Shown one piece after another: positions 1-6,493 of a stretch of 9,192 nucleotides of DNA. How positions within the stretch are numbered: the stretch's first letter is position 1; each line of letters begins with the position of its first letter. Position numbers and translations under genes: made by a program. Under the pieces are notes generated by a model. It was not told the DNA's origin. It ran no database searches and was given only the letters and a program-made list of their open reading frames with translations. The stretch covers positions 1 to 9,192 of the forward strand of contig JALSSG010000185.1 in assembly GCA_026984355.1 (NCBI GenBank), given 5' to 3'. The DNA is from Hydrogenothermaceae bacterium. Its GTDB lineage: Bacteria > Aquificota > Aquificia > Aquificales > Hydrogenothermaceae.

Positions 1-451
1 TATATGAAGAAGGTGATATTCTTGTATTTGCTGAAATAACTGGAGTAAAACTGGAAGTAGTTGTTATAAAGTTGTACCAAAATTCTCCTTCTAGTACGAT
101 TAGTACTTTTGGATTGTAAAATTTAATAAACTTTCTATATAAGAATTTATAATCAAATGGTAAAAATCTGACAGCTGCATATTTGAAATTTTCCTTTGCG
201 TATTTTTTTCCTCTTGGAGAGGAAACTGTTATCAAAATATTGTATTTTTTTGAATAAAAATCTATAAGAGGCTTTGCAGTGTTAAGCTCTCCTACGCTTG
301 CACAGTGAAACCACAATGGATTTTTGAGATTTTCTGGAGTATATAAAACAAGTCTTTCTTTTATGTCTAATGAATACCCTTTCTTTTTTAGCCATATGAA
401 GTAAAAAGGTAAAAAAATGATTAAAAATATTGTATAAAGAAGACTATACAA
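1..451 (-). CDS. waaA: Kdo transferase WaaA/KdtA, N-terminal part (runs off left edge)
   Basis: This open frame reads leftward from a TTG at 451-449 and is still open at base 1, giving 150 residues. The family transfers 3-deoxy-D-manno-octulosonic acid (Kdo) from CMP-Kdo to lipid A precursor at the inner face of the cytoplasmic membrane. Residues 2-21 are a hydrophobic N-terminal anchor, as in other WaaA proteins. HCASVGELNTAKPLI (49-63) carries the conserved SVGE motif, whose Glu (residue 55) matches the catalytic Glu of the family. LPFDYKFLYRKFI (97-109), NPKVLIVLEGEFWYN (113-127) and ISANTRISPSSY (139-150) follow E. coli WaaA block by block. I prefer TTG because GAGAGG sits 5 nt upstream; an in-frame GTG at 457-455 overlaps that site and is less likely. 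The GT-B C-terminal half lies outside the window. The gene follows the terminator at 492-519, so it probably has its own weak promoter or depends on read-through; I see no clear promoter. Confidence 0.9.
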   Translation of the reverse strand, partial: MYSLLYTIFLIIFLPFYFIWLKKKGYSLDIKERLVLYTPENLKNPLWFHCASVGELNTAKPLIDFYSKKYNILITVSSPRGKKYAKENFKYAAVRFLPFDYKFLYRKFIKFYNPKVLIVLEGEFWYNFITTTSSFTPVISANTRISPSSY

Positions 452-491
452 ATCCACCTCTCAAAAGTTAATCACAAAAGAAAATTTTATA

Positions 492-519
492 GAAAAAAAG
501 AAGGGGACAAAAGTCCCCT
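492..519 (-). terminator. Rho-independent terminator of the FadL-SCP2 operon
   Basis: Read on the minus strand, a 7-bp stem (AGGGGAC pairing with GTCCCCT, bases 519-513 with 508-502) closes a TTTT loop and is followed by TTCTTTTTTTC. This is a textbook intrinsic terminator. It begins 6 bp past the stop codon of the SCP2-like gene and separates that operon from waaA. On the plus strand there is no T-run after the stem, so it acts in one direction only. Confidence 0.9.
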
Positions 520-525
520 ATTGAT

Positions 526-1020
526 TTAAGGACATTCGTCTGTATGAGGAACTTTTCCAAGGTTTAGAAGAAAAGCTTTGAATGGTCCCATATTTTTCAT
601 AGCTTCAACTTTTGAACCTTCAAACTTTAATTTTTTCATTATTCCCATTCCCATAAATCCAAAATCTCCCTTAGCTAACTCTTTCCATTTTTTTGTAGAT
701 GTATACATTCTAAAATCTGGATTTTTATCAACAGCTTTTCCACCATATACACATATAGCCTTTCCGTTTTGATGTTTTATATGAACCTCTACAGCTTTTT
801 CTGGACCCCCACAGTCTGTTCTATAAAACTGTATACTTCTATAATCTTTTCCACCTTTTGTACTTTTTGACCAGTCTGCAAGACCTTCTGTAAGGGTTTT
901 TGTCTTATTCCACAGTTCACAAAATTCTTTTGCATACTCTGGAGACATAAAAGGTGGCTGAGCAAAAGACAAGGAACTAAAAAGTAAAACACCTGCTGCT
1001 GCTGTTATTATTTTTTTCAT
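526..1020 (-). CDS. Exported SCP2-like (sterol carrier type) lipid-binding protein
   Basis: The product has 164 residues. Residues 1-20 form a signal peptide (MKK, a hydrophobic core, then SFA before QPP), so the protein is predicted to be periplasmic. The mature part resembles the SCP2 sterol-transfer fold. A strand-rich stretch (about 61-92) precedes a segment of the type TSTKKWKELAKGDFG (107-121), then IMKKLKFEGSKVEAMKNMG (127-145) and FKAFLLNLGKVP (147-158). This follows the usual SCP2 order: an insertion, a G-K-L-K-x-x-G strand, then a C-terminal helix. Four cysteines (34, 70, 90, 163) could form two disulfides, which fits an exported protein. The start is supported by AGGAGG 8 nt upstream. 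The gene follows the FadL-like gene with an 18-bp gap and a strong terminator closes the operon. SCP2 domains carry hydrophobic ligands; a role in periplasmic lipid or hydrocarbon transfer is inferred. The family call is by eye from weak similarity. Confidence 0.65.
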   Translation of the reverse strand: MKKIITAAAGVLLFSSLSFAQPPFMSPEYAKEFCELWNKTKTLTEGLADWSKSTKGGKDYRSIQFYRTDCGGPEKAVEVHIKHQNGKAICVYGGKAVDKNPDFRMYTSTKKWKELAKGDFGFMGMGIMKKLKFEGSKVEAMKNMGPFKAFLLNLGKVPHTDECP

Positions 1021-1038
1021 GATAACATCCTCCTGTGA

Positions 1039-2403
1039 TTAATATTTATATGTAAGAGCAGCTGTAAGTACATCTTGTTTGTTTTTAGCTGAAGCTTTGT
1101 AAACTGGCACAGCTGGAGAGACAGAATCATCTATACCTTCATGAGTTATTGTAACTTCTGGTATATATGTGTAAGCAAAGTCAATTGTAAAGTGTTTAGA
1201 GAAATTATAGCTAAAACCAGTTGTATAAGCTTCTTCTGTAATAGCAGGGAAACCTACAAGGTTAAAGTAGGAGTTTTGAATAGCACCGCCAAACTGGGCT
1301 CCAAGTTCTGATACTTTATATGTAGCATTTGGTATTGGTGTTTCTCCATTGTTATATCCAAATCTAAGTTTTAATCTTCCAAATGTAAACTCAGCACCAA
1401 GAGCGTAAACATCCTGGTCTTTCCATCCAAAGTTTATATCTCCTTTACCATACCCTTTAGCGTCTGCCCACTTGATTTTTTTATAATCTCCTACAAGTCT
1501 TACATTTCCAAAGTCCACACCTATACCTATACCATACTCAGCAGGTTGTTCAAGTGTTAAATCTTCATAAGTTCCATTTTTATCAAAATCAAAAACTTTT
1601 GAGTATTTCATTTTTACTGGAGATTGATAGTTAATACCTACATAAACTGTATTGAATAGTTTATATCCAATACCTATATCATACCCTACCCCAAGGTCTG
1701 TAGAAGCACCACTTCCTGACTGATAACATATCGGTTCTGGAGAACCATCACCGTCAAGTTCACCCATTCTTATAGAACCATCAGGGTTCATCAAACATGT
1801 GTTTGCTCCAATTGATAAAAGCCCATATGCTACATGAACAGAACCACCGATATAAAAGTTCCCAGCTTTATAACCAATAGAAGGCATAAATCTAAAGAAC
1901 TGGAATAATGTATTCATATTAGACAATGCCTGAGCTTCCTGTCTATAGTCTACACCCATACCAGATATACCAAATGCGGCTATACCAAATGTAAGATTTC
2001 TTCCAGACCTGTATAAAAGTCCTATTTCAGGAACTGCAAATGTATCTGCATTACTTTTTACATAATCAGTCATACCACCAACATTCACTACTGGTTCTCC
2101 AGGTGACCACATTCCATCATTATTAGCGTCCAATCTAACCATCATAGTATCTACTTTAGCTTTAACTGTTGGAAGAAATAATGTTCCTCCAAAAGATGCT
2201 ATAAGTGTTTCACCATCAGAATATTCTGCAATCCATGCAGGGTTTTTGTATATAGAATCAGTTTCCATAGGCAATCCTATCCCTGCACCTCCCATTGCTC
2301 TACAAATAGGTCCAGAACATATAAGGTTGTCTCCGTTAGTAGCAAACGCACCAGTAGTAAAAACTGCAGACATAAGCACTGCTGCACCTAAGCGTTTTTT
2401 CAT
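1039..2403 (-). CDS. FadL/OmpP1/TodX-type outer-membrane transport protein
   Basis: The product has 454 residues, close to the FadL family size. Residues 1-21 form a signal peptide ending in AFA. The mature N-terminus shows the FadL signature: ATNGDNLI (21-28), then RAMGGAGIGLPMETDSIYKNPAWIA (35-59), the plug segment with its conserved GGAG and NPA. The rest alternates amphipathic strands and polar loops and ends in LTYKY, an aromatic outer-membrane assembly signal. FadL barrels let hydrophobic compounds such as long-chain fatty acids or aromatic hydrocarbons diffuse across the outer membrane; the substrate here cannot be read from sequence. Unusual features are EF-hand-like loops at 92-103 and 272-281, an Asp-rich DGDG loop at 217-220, and cysteine pairs C29/C34 and C203/C226. 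AAGGAGG lies 6 nt before the ATG. It is the first gene of an operon with the SCP2-like gene downstream. Confidence 0.88.
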   Translation of the reverse strand: MKKRLGAAVLMSAVFTTGAFATNGDNLICSGPICRAMGGAGIGLPMETDSIYKNPAWIAEYSDGETLIASFGGTLFLPTVKAKVDTMMVRLDANNDGMWSPGEPVVNVGGMTDYVKSNADTFAVPEIGLLYRSGRNLTFGIAAFGISGMGVDYRQEAQALSNMNTLFQFFRFMPSIGYKAGNFYIGGSVHVAYGLLSIGANTCLMNPDGSIRMGELDGDGSPEPICYQSGSGASTDLGVGYDIGIGYKLFNTVYVGINYQSPVKMKYSKVFDFDKNGTYEDLTLEQPAEYGIGIGVDFGNVRLVGDYKKIKWADAKGYGKGDINFGWKDQDVYALGAEFTFGRLKLRFGYNNGETPIPNATYKVSELGAQFGGAIQNSYFNLVGFPAITEEAYTTGFSYNFSKHFTIDFAYTYIPEVTITHEGIDDSVSPAVPVYKASAKNKQDVLTAALTYKY

Positions 2404-2457
2404 GATTTGCCTCCTTTTAGGTATTTTATATTTTTAGTAGTTTTTATCATTTTTAAT

Positions 2458-2485
2458 ATTAGATATGTTTTTATAAGGTTGTCAA
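2458..2485 (-). promoter_or_regulatory. Sigma70-like promoter of the FadL-SCP2 operon
   Basis: Read on the minus strand, a perfect TTGACA (-35, bases 2485-2480) is followed after 16 bp by TCTAAT (-10, bases 2463-2458; 5 of 6 consensus positions). Transcription would start near base 2451, leaving a leader of roughly 50 nt with AAGGAGG before the ATG at 2403. It lies in the 161-bp gap between divergent genes. The plus-strand gene that starts at 2565 must have its own promoter in the same gap, but I see no convincing -35/-10 pair for it. Confidence 0.7.
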
Positions 2486-2564
2486 GTACTAATCTACAAA
2501 AATAAAGGAAATTACATAAAGTTGGTGTAGAATTTTTAATAAAGTAAAAATATTCGGAGGAAAA

Positions 2565-3794
2565 ATGAAACCGAGAGTAGTTTTTATTAAAACCCCAGAC
2601 CCAAGAGGCTTTACTGATTATATAATTGATGGAATTTCTAAAGCAGTATCTTCTAAAGATTTTGAGATAAAGGTTATTAATGCTGATGAAACCAATCTTC
2701 AACAGATAGCACAAGAAATTATGGATTTTAAGCCTTTATTTACATTTGATATAAACCTAAATGGAGTGCTTTTTGCTGAAAAAGATAATGTAAGAAAGCC
2801 ATTTTTTGATATTCTTGGGAATATACATATAAGTTGGTTTATAGAAGACCCTCTTATACACTTTGTAAAATTAAAATCTGTACTGAATTCAAATCAGGTT
2901 TTATTTTTAACTGTTGATGTAGAACATACTCAGTGGCTTGCTGGGATGGGAAAAAATGTTGCCTACATGTTACCTGGAATAAATCCTTCTTACTTTAAAC
3001 CTCCTGTATGGGAAAGGGAGTTTGATATTACATTTATAGGTCCTGTTATAGACCCTTCATTATTTGAACAGCAGTGGCAAAGTCAGATGGATGAAACACT
3101 TTACTTTTTTAGTGTAGAATTAGGAAGACTTTTATACAGAAATCCAGATATGCCTGTCAGATTTGCTGCAGGTTTCCTCGCTTCACAATTTAATCCAAAA
3201 ATACAGGAAGCTTTATTTAAATTCCAGCAAGAAAAAGATGAAGAATATACAAATTTACTTATGCAGGCAGGCTCTTATGCTATGCACCTTAGAAGATGGA
3301 AAATTTTAGAATCTATAGAAGATATAGATATTCATGTACTTGGTCCTGTTGAAGGAGAAACACCTGATAATGTTATTGTTTATCCAGATATAAGCAATAT
3401 TCAGGAAATAATAAGATTTTTAGAAAAAACAAAAATAGCTCTTTTAAGTCAACCTACATTTTTACCTACGTCGTTTGGGTTTACTGTATTTAATAGTGTA
3501 GCTGCTGGAGCTATGACTATGGTAGAAGACAGATTTGCCGCAAGAACAATCTTAACAGAAGATAAAGATATTGTCACATATCATCCTATAGACCCTGTAG
3601 AGATTGAAGGAAAGATAATGTATTACTTGCAAGATGCTCCTTATGAAAGAGAAGAGATAGCAAAGTCTGGAAGAGAAAAAGTTTTAAAAGAACATACTCT
3701 TTTAAATAGAGGAGAGTTTTTAAGTAATATGATGAAAGATATAATAAATAAAGTTTCACAGGAACAACAACAAGCACAAGAAAAGAAAGATTAA
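2565..3794 (+). CDS. CgeB-like glycosyltransferase (GT-B fold, glycosyl transferase group 1 type)
   Basis: The product has 409 residues, with GGAGG 4 nt before the ATG. No signal peptide or membrane segment is visible, so it should be cytoplasmic. The N-terminal half (about 1-145) has an alternating strand-helix pattern with WFIEDPLIHF (91-100), and PGINPSYFKP (137-146) leads into DITFIGP (154-160). This is the pattern of the CgeB/DUF3880 group, where the linker between Rossmann-like lobes is followed by a (F/D)-x-G strand. The C-terminal part shows LGPVEGETPDNVIVYPDIS (259-277), then SFGFTVFNSVAAGAMTMVED (303-322), corresponding to the nucleotide-sugar-binding segment of group 1 glycosyltransferases. 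KIMYYLQDAPYEREEIAKSG (350-369) and KEHTLLNRGEFL (375-386) resemble the typical CgeB C-terminus. Donor and acceptor are unknown. It stands alone on the plus strand, so the context gives no pathway. The Gln-rich tail (399-404) is probably disordered. Confidence 0.7.
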   Translation: MKPRVVFIKTPDPRGFTDYIIDGISKAVSSKDFEIKVINADETNLQQIAQEIMDFKPLFTFDINLNGVLFAEKDNVRKPFFDILGNIHISWFIEDPLIHFVKLKSVLNSNQVLFLTVDVEHTQWLAGMGKNVAYMLPGINPSYFKPPVWEREFDITFIGPVIDPSLFEQQWQSQMDETLYFFSVELGRLLYRNPDMPVRFAAGFLASQFNPKIQEALFKFQQEKDEEYTNLLMQAGSYAMHLRRWKILESIEDIDIHVLGPVEGETPDNVIVYPDISNIQEIIRFLEKTKIALLSQPTFLPTSFGFTVFNSVAAGAMTMVEDRFAARTILTEDKDIVTYHPIDPVEIEGKIMYYLQDAPYEREEIAKSGREKVLKEHTLLNRGEFLSNMMKDIINKVSQEQQQAQEKKD

Positions 3795-4420
3795 CCGCCC
3801 TTTTGGGCTTTTATCTTTCTTACAAACCCTTTTATACTATTTTCCCTTAGATATTTAAATGCTTCCTTTTTTGTTTTAAATTTTCCTACCATAACTTTGT
3901 ATAAACTATTATCATAATAGATAAATGCGTTTTCTAACTTATTTTTATTTATAAATTTTTGTGCGTTAGATTTTGTTTTAAATGCTCCTACCTGTATTGC
4001 ATAAAAGGAAGTAATTTTTTCTTCTTTTTTGGTCTGTTTTTGTAAAGGCTTTTTTTCAGTTGAAATCTTTTTCTGTACAGGTTTTTCCTGTGGTTTTTTT
4101 ATATCTTCTTTTTCCTCTACTTCTTTAACTGATTTATCTTTTAGATTTGCTTCAATCTGGATTTTTTCTTTATGTTCTTCTTTAGCTAAATTATCCTCTA
4201 TTAATATTTCTTTCTCTGGTTCTAATTTTTTCCCTGCTACAACCTCTACTTCCGGTTCAGATACTTTCTGTCCCATTCCTGAATATATATTAAGTCCTAT
4301 AATAGAAAAAATAACAATTAAAATTATTCCTGAAAGAAAAAGAATTACCTTTTCTGTTTTTTCTATTTTCTTTCTTTTTGCTTCTAATTTTTTTACAGCA
4401 TCTTTGATATCTTTTTCCAT
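3791..4420 (-). CDS. SPOR-domain membrane-anchored protein
   Basis: The product has 209 residues and a bitopic layout. It has a Lys/Glu-rich cytoplasmic N-terminus (1-23) with coiled-coil character, one membrane helix (about 24-45), and a long Lys/Glu/Pro-rich linker (about 50-135). A C-terminal SPOR domain (about 137-206) shows FYAIQVGAFKTKSNAQKFINK (139-159) and LYKVMVGKFKTKKEAFKYL (173-191), the two characteristic halves of this repeat. SPOR domains bind peptidoglycan strands stripped of stem peptides, mainly at the division septum, so a role in cell division or wall remodelling is likely; the exact function is not known. Its ATG (4420-4418) abuts the argS stop codon (4423-4421) with no gap, so translation is likely coupled to argS. 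Its stop overlaps that of the opposing glycosyltransferase gene by 4 bp (3791-3794). Confidence 0.88.
   Translation of the reverse strand: MEKDIKDAVKKLEAKRKKIEKTEKVILFLSGIILIVIFSIIGLNIYSGMGQKVSEPEVEVVAGKKLEPEKEILIEDNLAKEEHKEKIQIEANLKDKSVKEVEEKEDIKKPQEKPVQKKISTEKKPLQKQTKKEEKITSFYAIQVGAFKTKSNAQKFINKNKLENAFIYYDNSLYKVMVGKFKTKKEAFKYLRENSIKGFVRKIKAQKGG
3797..3812 (+). terminator. Possible short terminator of the CgeB-like gene, inside the opposing SPOR gene
   Basis: Two bases past the TAA of the plus-strand gene, GCCC-TTTT-GGGC forms a 4-bp G/C stem with a 4-nt loop followed directly by TTTT. The stem is short, so efficiency is doubtful. These bases also encode the last residues (AQKGG) of the SPOR protein on the other strand, so the hairpin is embedded in coding sequence. 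On the minus strand no T-run follows it. Confidence 0.4.
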
Positions 4421-6079
4421 TTACATTCTCTCCACAGGAGTTATTCCCATAAGTTTGAAAAGTGTTCTAAGAGCACTTCTTATAGCTTTTAAAAGAAACA
4501 ATCTTGCTCTCATAAGGTTTTCATCTTCTACAAGAAATTTATAATGATAATAATAATTATGAAATTTTGAGGCAAGATTGTGTGTTATAGATGTTAACTT
4601 ATGAGGTTGTTCTTTTTCTGCAGTTTCTTTGATTAAATCTGGTAAAAATGCTATTTCCTTCATTATCTGTCTTTCTATATCCTCTTTTAATAAAGAAACA
4701 TCAGCTTTGAAATCTTCCTCCACATCAAAACCAAATCTTTGCTTGGCTTCTTTAAAAACAGACATTATTCTTGCGTGTGCATACTGAACATAATAAACAG
4801 GATTTTCATTAGATTGTTTTAATGCAAGGTCAATATCAAAGTTCAAATGAGTATTACTATCTTTTGTCAAAAACATATAACGAACTGCATCTTTTCCAAC
4901 TTCATTAATAAGCTCCCTTAAAGTAATAAACTCTCCAGACCTTTTAGACATCTTTACCTCTTTTCCATTCCTGAATAGTTTAACCATCTGGATAAATATA
5001 ACTCTTATCCATTCCTCAGGAACTCCAAAAGCCATTACAGCAGCTTTTAACCTTGGGAAATATCCGTGATGGTCTGCTCCCCATACATTTATGATGTAAT
5101 CATATCCTCTTTTGTATTTATCATAATGGTATGCTATATCAGCTGCAAAGTATGTATATGTACCATCAGACCTTATTAAAACTCTATCTTTATCATCTCC
5201 ATATACTGTTGTCTTAAGCCATAAAGCTCCTTCTTTCTCATAAACTAACCCTTTCTTTTTTAGAAACTCTATAGCCTCATCAACTTTTCCATGTTCATAT
5301 AAGGATTTTTCACTAAACCATATATCAAACTCAACGCCAAATTCTTTTAAATCTTTTTTTATCTCATCAAGAAGATAATTTTTTGCATACTCTGCACAAA
5401 ACTCTATAGCTTCATCTTCATCTAACATAGAATATATCTTTTCTCTTTCATACTGGTAAAGTTCTTTAGCAATATCCTTTATATACTCTCCTTTATATCC
5501 ATCTTCTGGGAAAGGATAATCAGGTTCTTCTATCTGCCTAAATCTAGCATAAACAGATTTTCCAAGAAGATATATCTGTCTTCCTGCATCATTAATATAA
5601 AATTCTCTTTCTACTACATATCCAGCATAGTCTTTTAAATTTGAAAGAGTACTTCCTACAACTGCACCTCTACCATGTCCTAGATGAAGAGGTCCTGTTG
5701 GATTTGCACTTACAAACTCTATATTAATCTTTCCTTTGTTTTTTTCTTTTTCTTTTCCATATTCATCATTTTCCTGTACAGCTTTTTTTAAGAACTCAAA
5801 ATAAAAATCTTTTGAAAGAAATATATTTATAAATCCAGCTCCAGCCACTTCTACTTTTTCAAAATCTTTATCCTTTTCTAAGATGTCTTTTATTTTATTT
5901 GCTACTTCTATAGGTTTTTTCTTTAAAGGTTTAGAAAGTAAAAAAGCTATATTCGTGGATATGTCTCCATGTTTTTCTTCTTTTGGTAAATCAACTTTGA
6001 TTTTTTCTTTTAAATCTAATACTTCTTTAAAATCTTTAGATACAAGGTTTACAATTTTTTCTTTAAGTTCTTTTCTCAT
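4421..6079 (-). CDS. argS: Arginyl-tRNA synthetase
   Basis: This 552-residue cytoplasmic class I aminoacyl-tRNA synthetase charges tRNA-Arg with arginine. An N-terminal additional domain (about 1-85) carries KEEKHGDISTNIAFLLSK (33-50), a usual Arg-tRNA synthetase N-terminal motif. EFVSANPTGPLHLGHGRGAV (121-140) includes the HIGH-type motif HLGHG (132-136). YINDAGRQI (161-169) is typical of the arginine site, and WGADHHGYFPRLKAA (333-347) is conserved. KMSKRSGEF (376-384) is the KMSKS loop. The C-terminal DALR anticodon-binding domain begins near YVQYAHARI (430-438) and ends MGITPVERM, the standard ArgRS terminus. The length is normal and the gene is intact. Its ATG overlaps the stop of the upstream membrane-protein gene (ATGA, 6079-6076), with AGGAG just before it, and the SPOR gene follows with no gap, so all three are very probably co-transcribed. 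Confidence 0.98.
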   Translation of the reverse strand: MRKELKEKIVNLVSKDFKEVLDLKEKIKVDLPKEEKHGDISTNIAFLLSKPLKKKPIEVANKIKDILEKDKDFEKVEVAGAGFINIFLSKDFYFEFLKKAVQENDEYGKEKEKNKGKINIEFVSANPTGPLHLGHGRGAVVGSTLSNLKDYAGYVVEREFYINDAGRQIYLLGKSVYARFRQIEEPDYPFPEDGYKGEYIKDIAKELYQYEREKIYSMLDEDEAIEFCAEYAKNYLLDEIKKDLKEFGVEFDIWFSEKSLYEHGKVDEAIEFLKKKGLVYEKEGALWLKTTVYGDDKDRVLIRSDGTYTYFAADIAYHYDKYKRGYDYIINVWGADHHGYFPRLKAAVMAFGVPEEWIRVIFIQMVKLFRNGKEVKMSKRSGEFITLRELINEVGKDAVRYMFLTKDSNTHLNFDIDLALKQSNENPVYYVQYAHARIMSVFKEAKQRFGFDVEEDFKADVSLLKEDIERQIMKEIAFLPDLIKETAEKEQPHKLTSITHNLASKFHNYYYHYKFLVEDENLMRARLFLLKAIRSALRTLFKLMGITPVERM

Positions 6080-6411
6080 TTTTCTCCTATATCTTTTGTT
6101 TTTTTACAGACTATATAAATAGCAAAGACAGAATAAACAGCAACACTTAGTAGAACTACATAATTGTATTTCATTATAACAATTGGAGCAAAAACAACAA
6201 AAGCAGAAATTAAAACAAAAGGCAAACAAGAATAGAAACCTTTATCTTTTAATGCAGAAATAGGAATAAAAATAAGCATTCCATTAGCAAGAATATGTAT
6301 AAAAGAACCAATTTGTATGAAACCTTCTTTTTCAAAAATTAAAAATATATAGTCAATACCAAGACTTATAAAAAAAATTATAATAAGAAGTATAAAAAAT
6401 CTGAAAATCAT
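6076..6411 (-). CDS. Small integral membrane protein, function unknown
   Basis: The product has 111 residues and I do not recognise the family. It is strongly hydrophobic, with about four predicted membrane helices (roughly 3-25, 34-54, 60-80 and 84-102), separated by short loops (FEKEG near 26-30, KDKGF near 55-59), and a charged cytoplasmic-type tail, CKKTKDIGEK. No catalytic motif is visible. GAGG lies 7 nt before the ATG. Its TGA overlaps the argS start in an ATGA (6079-6076), which implies translational coupling and supports that it is a real, expressed gene. It is the first gene of the argS-SPOR operon and is divergent from pyrG across an 82-bp gap. The context gives no specific function. 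Confidence 0.7.
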   Translation of the reverse strand: MIFRFFILLIIIFFISLGIDYIFLIFEKEGFIQIGSFIHILANGMLIFIPISALKDKGFYSCLPFVLISAFVVFAPIVIMKYNYVVLLSVAVYSVFAIYIVCKKTKDIGEK

Positions 6412-6493
6412 TTTTTTACCTCTTTATTTAAAAACTATAAATAGTTTAAAATGTTTTAGTTTGAATTTTAAATTAGAAAACAGAGGTTAAAAC
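6412..6493. promoter_or_regulatory. Divergent promoter region of pyrG and the argS operon, with an inverted repeat
   Basis: This very AT-rich 82-bp gap separates two outward-facing start codons. An inverted repeat, AAACTA-TAAA-TAGTTT (6432-6447), lies in the middle. Its right arm reads TATAGT on the minus strand, a possible -10 for the argS operon, and TATAAA (6436-6441) or TAAAAT (6447-6452) could serve pyrG on the plus strand. None has a convincing -35 partner. It must hold promoters for both sides, but I cannot fix their positions. Confidence 0.4.

Noticed and set aside
485..491. TATAAAA on the minus strand as a waaA promoter -10
   Set aside because: No -35 element sits at a suitable distance; those positions fall in the terminator hairpin, and A/T-rich matches are expected by chance here.
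2479..2507. TTGTCA with a downstream A/T stretch as the promoter of the CgeB-like gene
   Set aside because: No -10 hexamer at 16-18 bp matches well, and the TTGTCA is largely the reverse strand of the TTGACA used by the FadL operon.
2400..2714. Open frame on the minus strand upstream of the FadL-like gene
   Set aside because: It covers the intergenic promoter and the start of the plus-strand glycosyltransferase gene, has no ribosome-binding site, and reads as a Tyr/Ile/Asn/Lys-rich translation of A/T-rich DNA.
4029..4544. 171-codon open frame on the plus strand opposite the SPOR gene and the end of argS
   Set aside because: It is a Phe/Ser-rich antisense shadow of the Lys/Glu-rich linker of the SPOR protein and of argS, both of which are well supported.
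5883..6122. 79-codon plus-strand open frame opposite the argS start
   Set aside because: It is the antisense shadow of a Lys-rich N-terminal coding stretch; no ribosome-binding site or recognisable motif.
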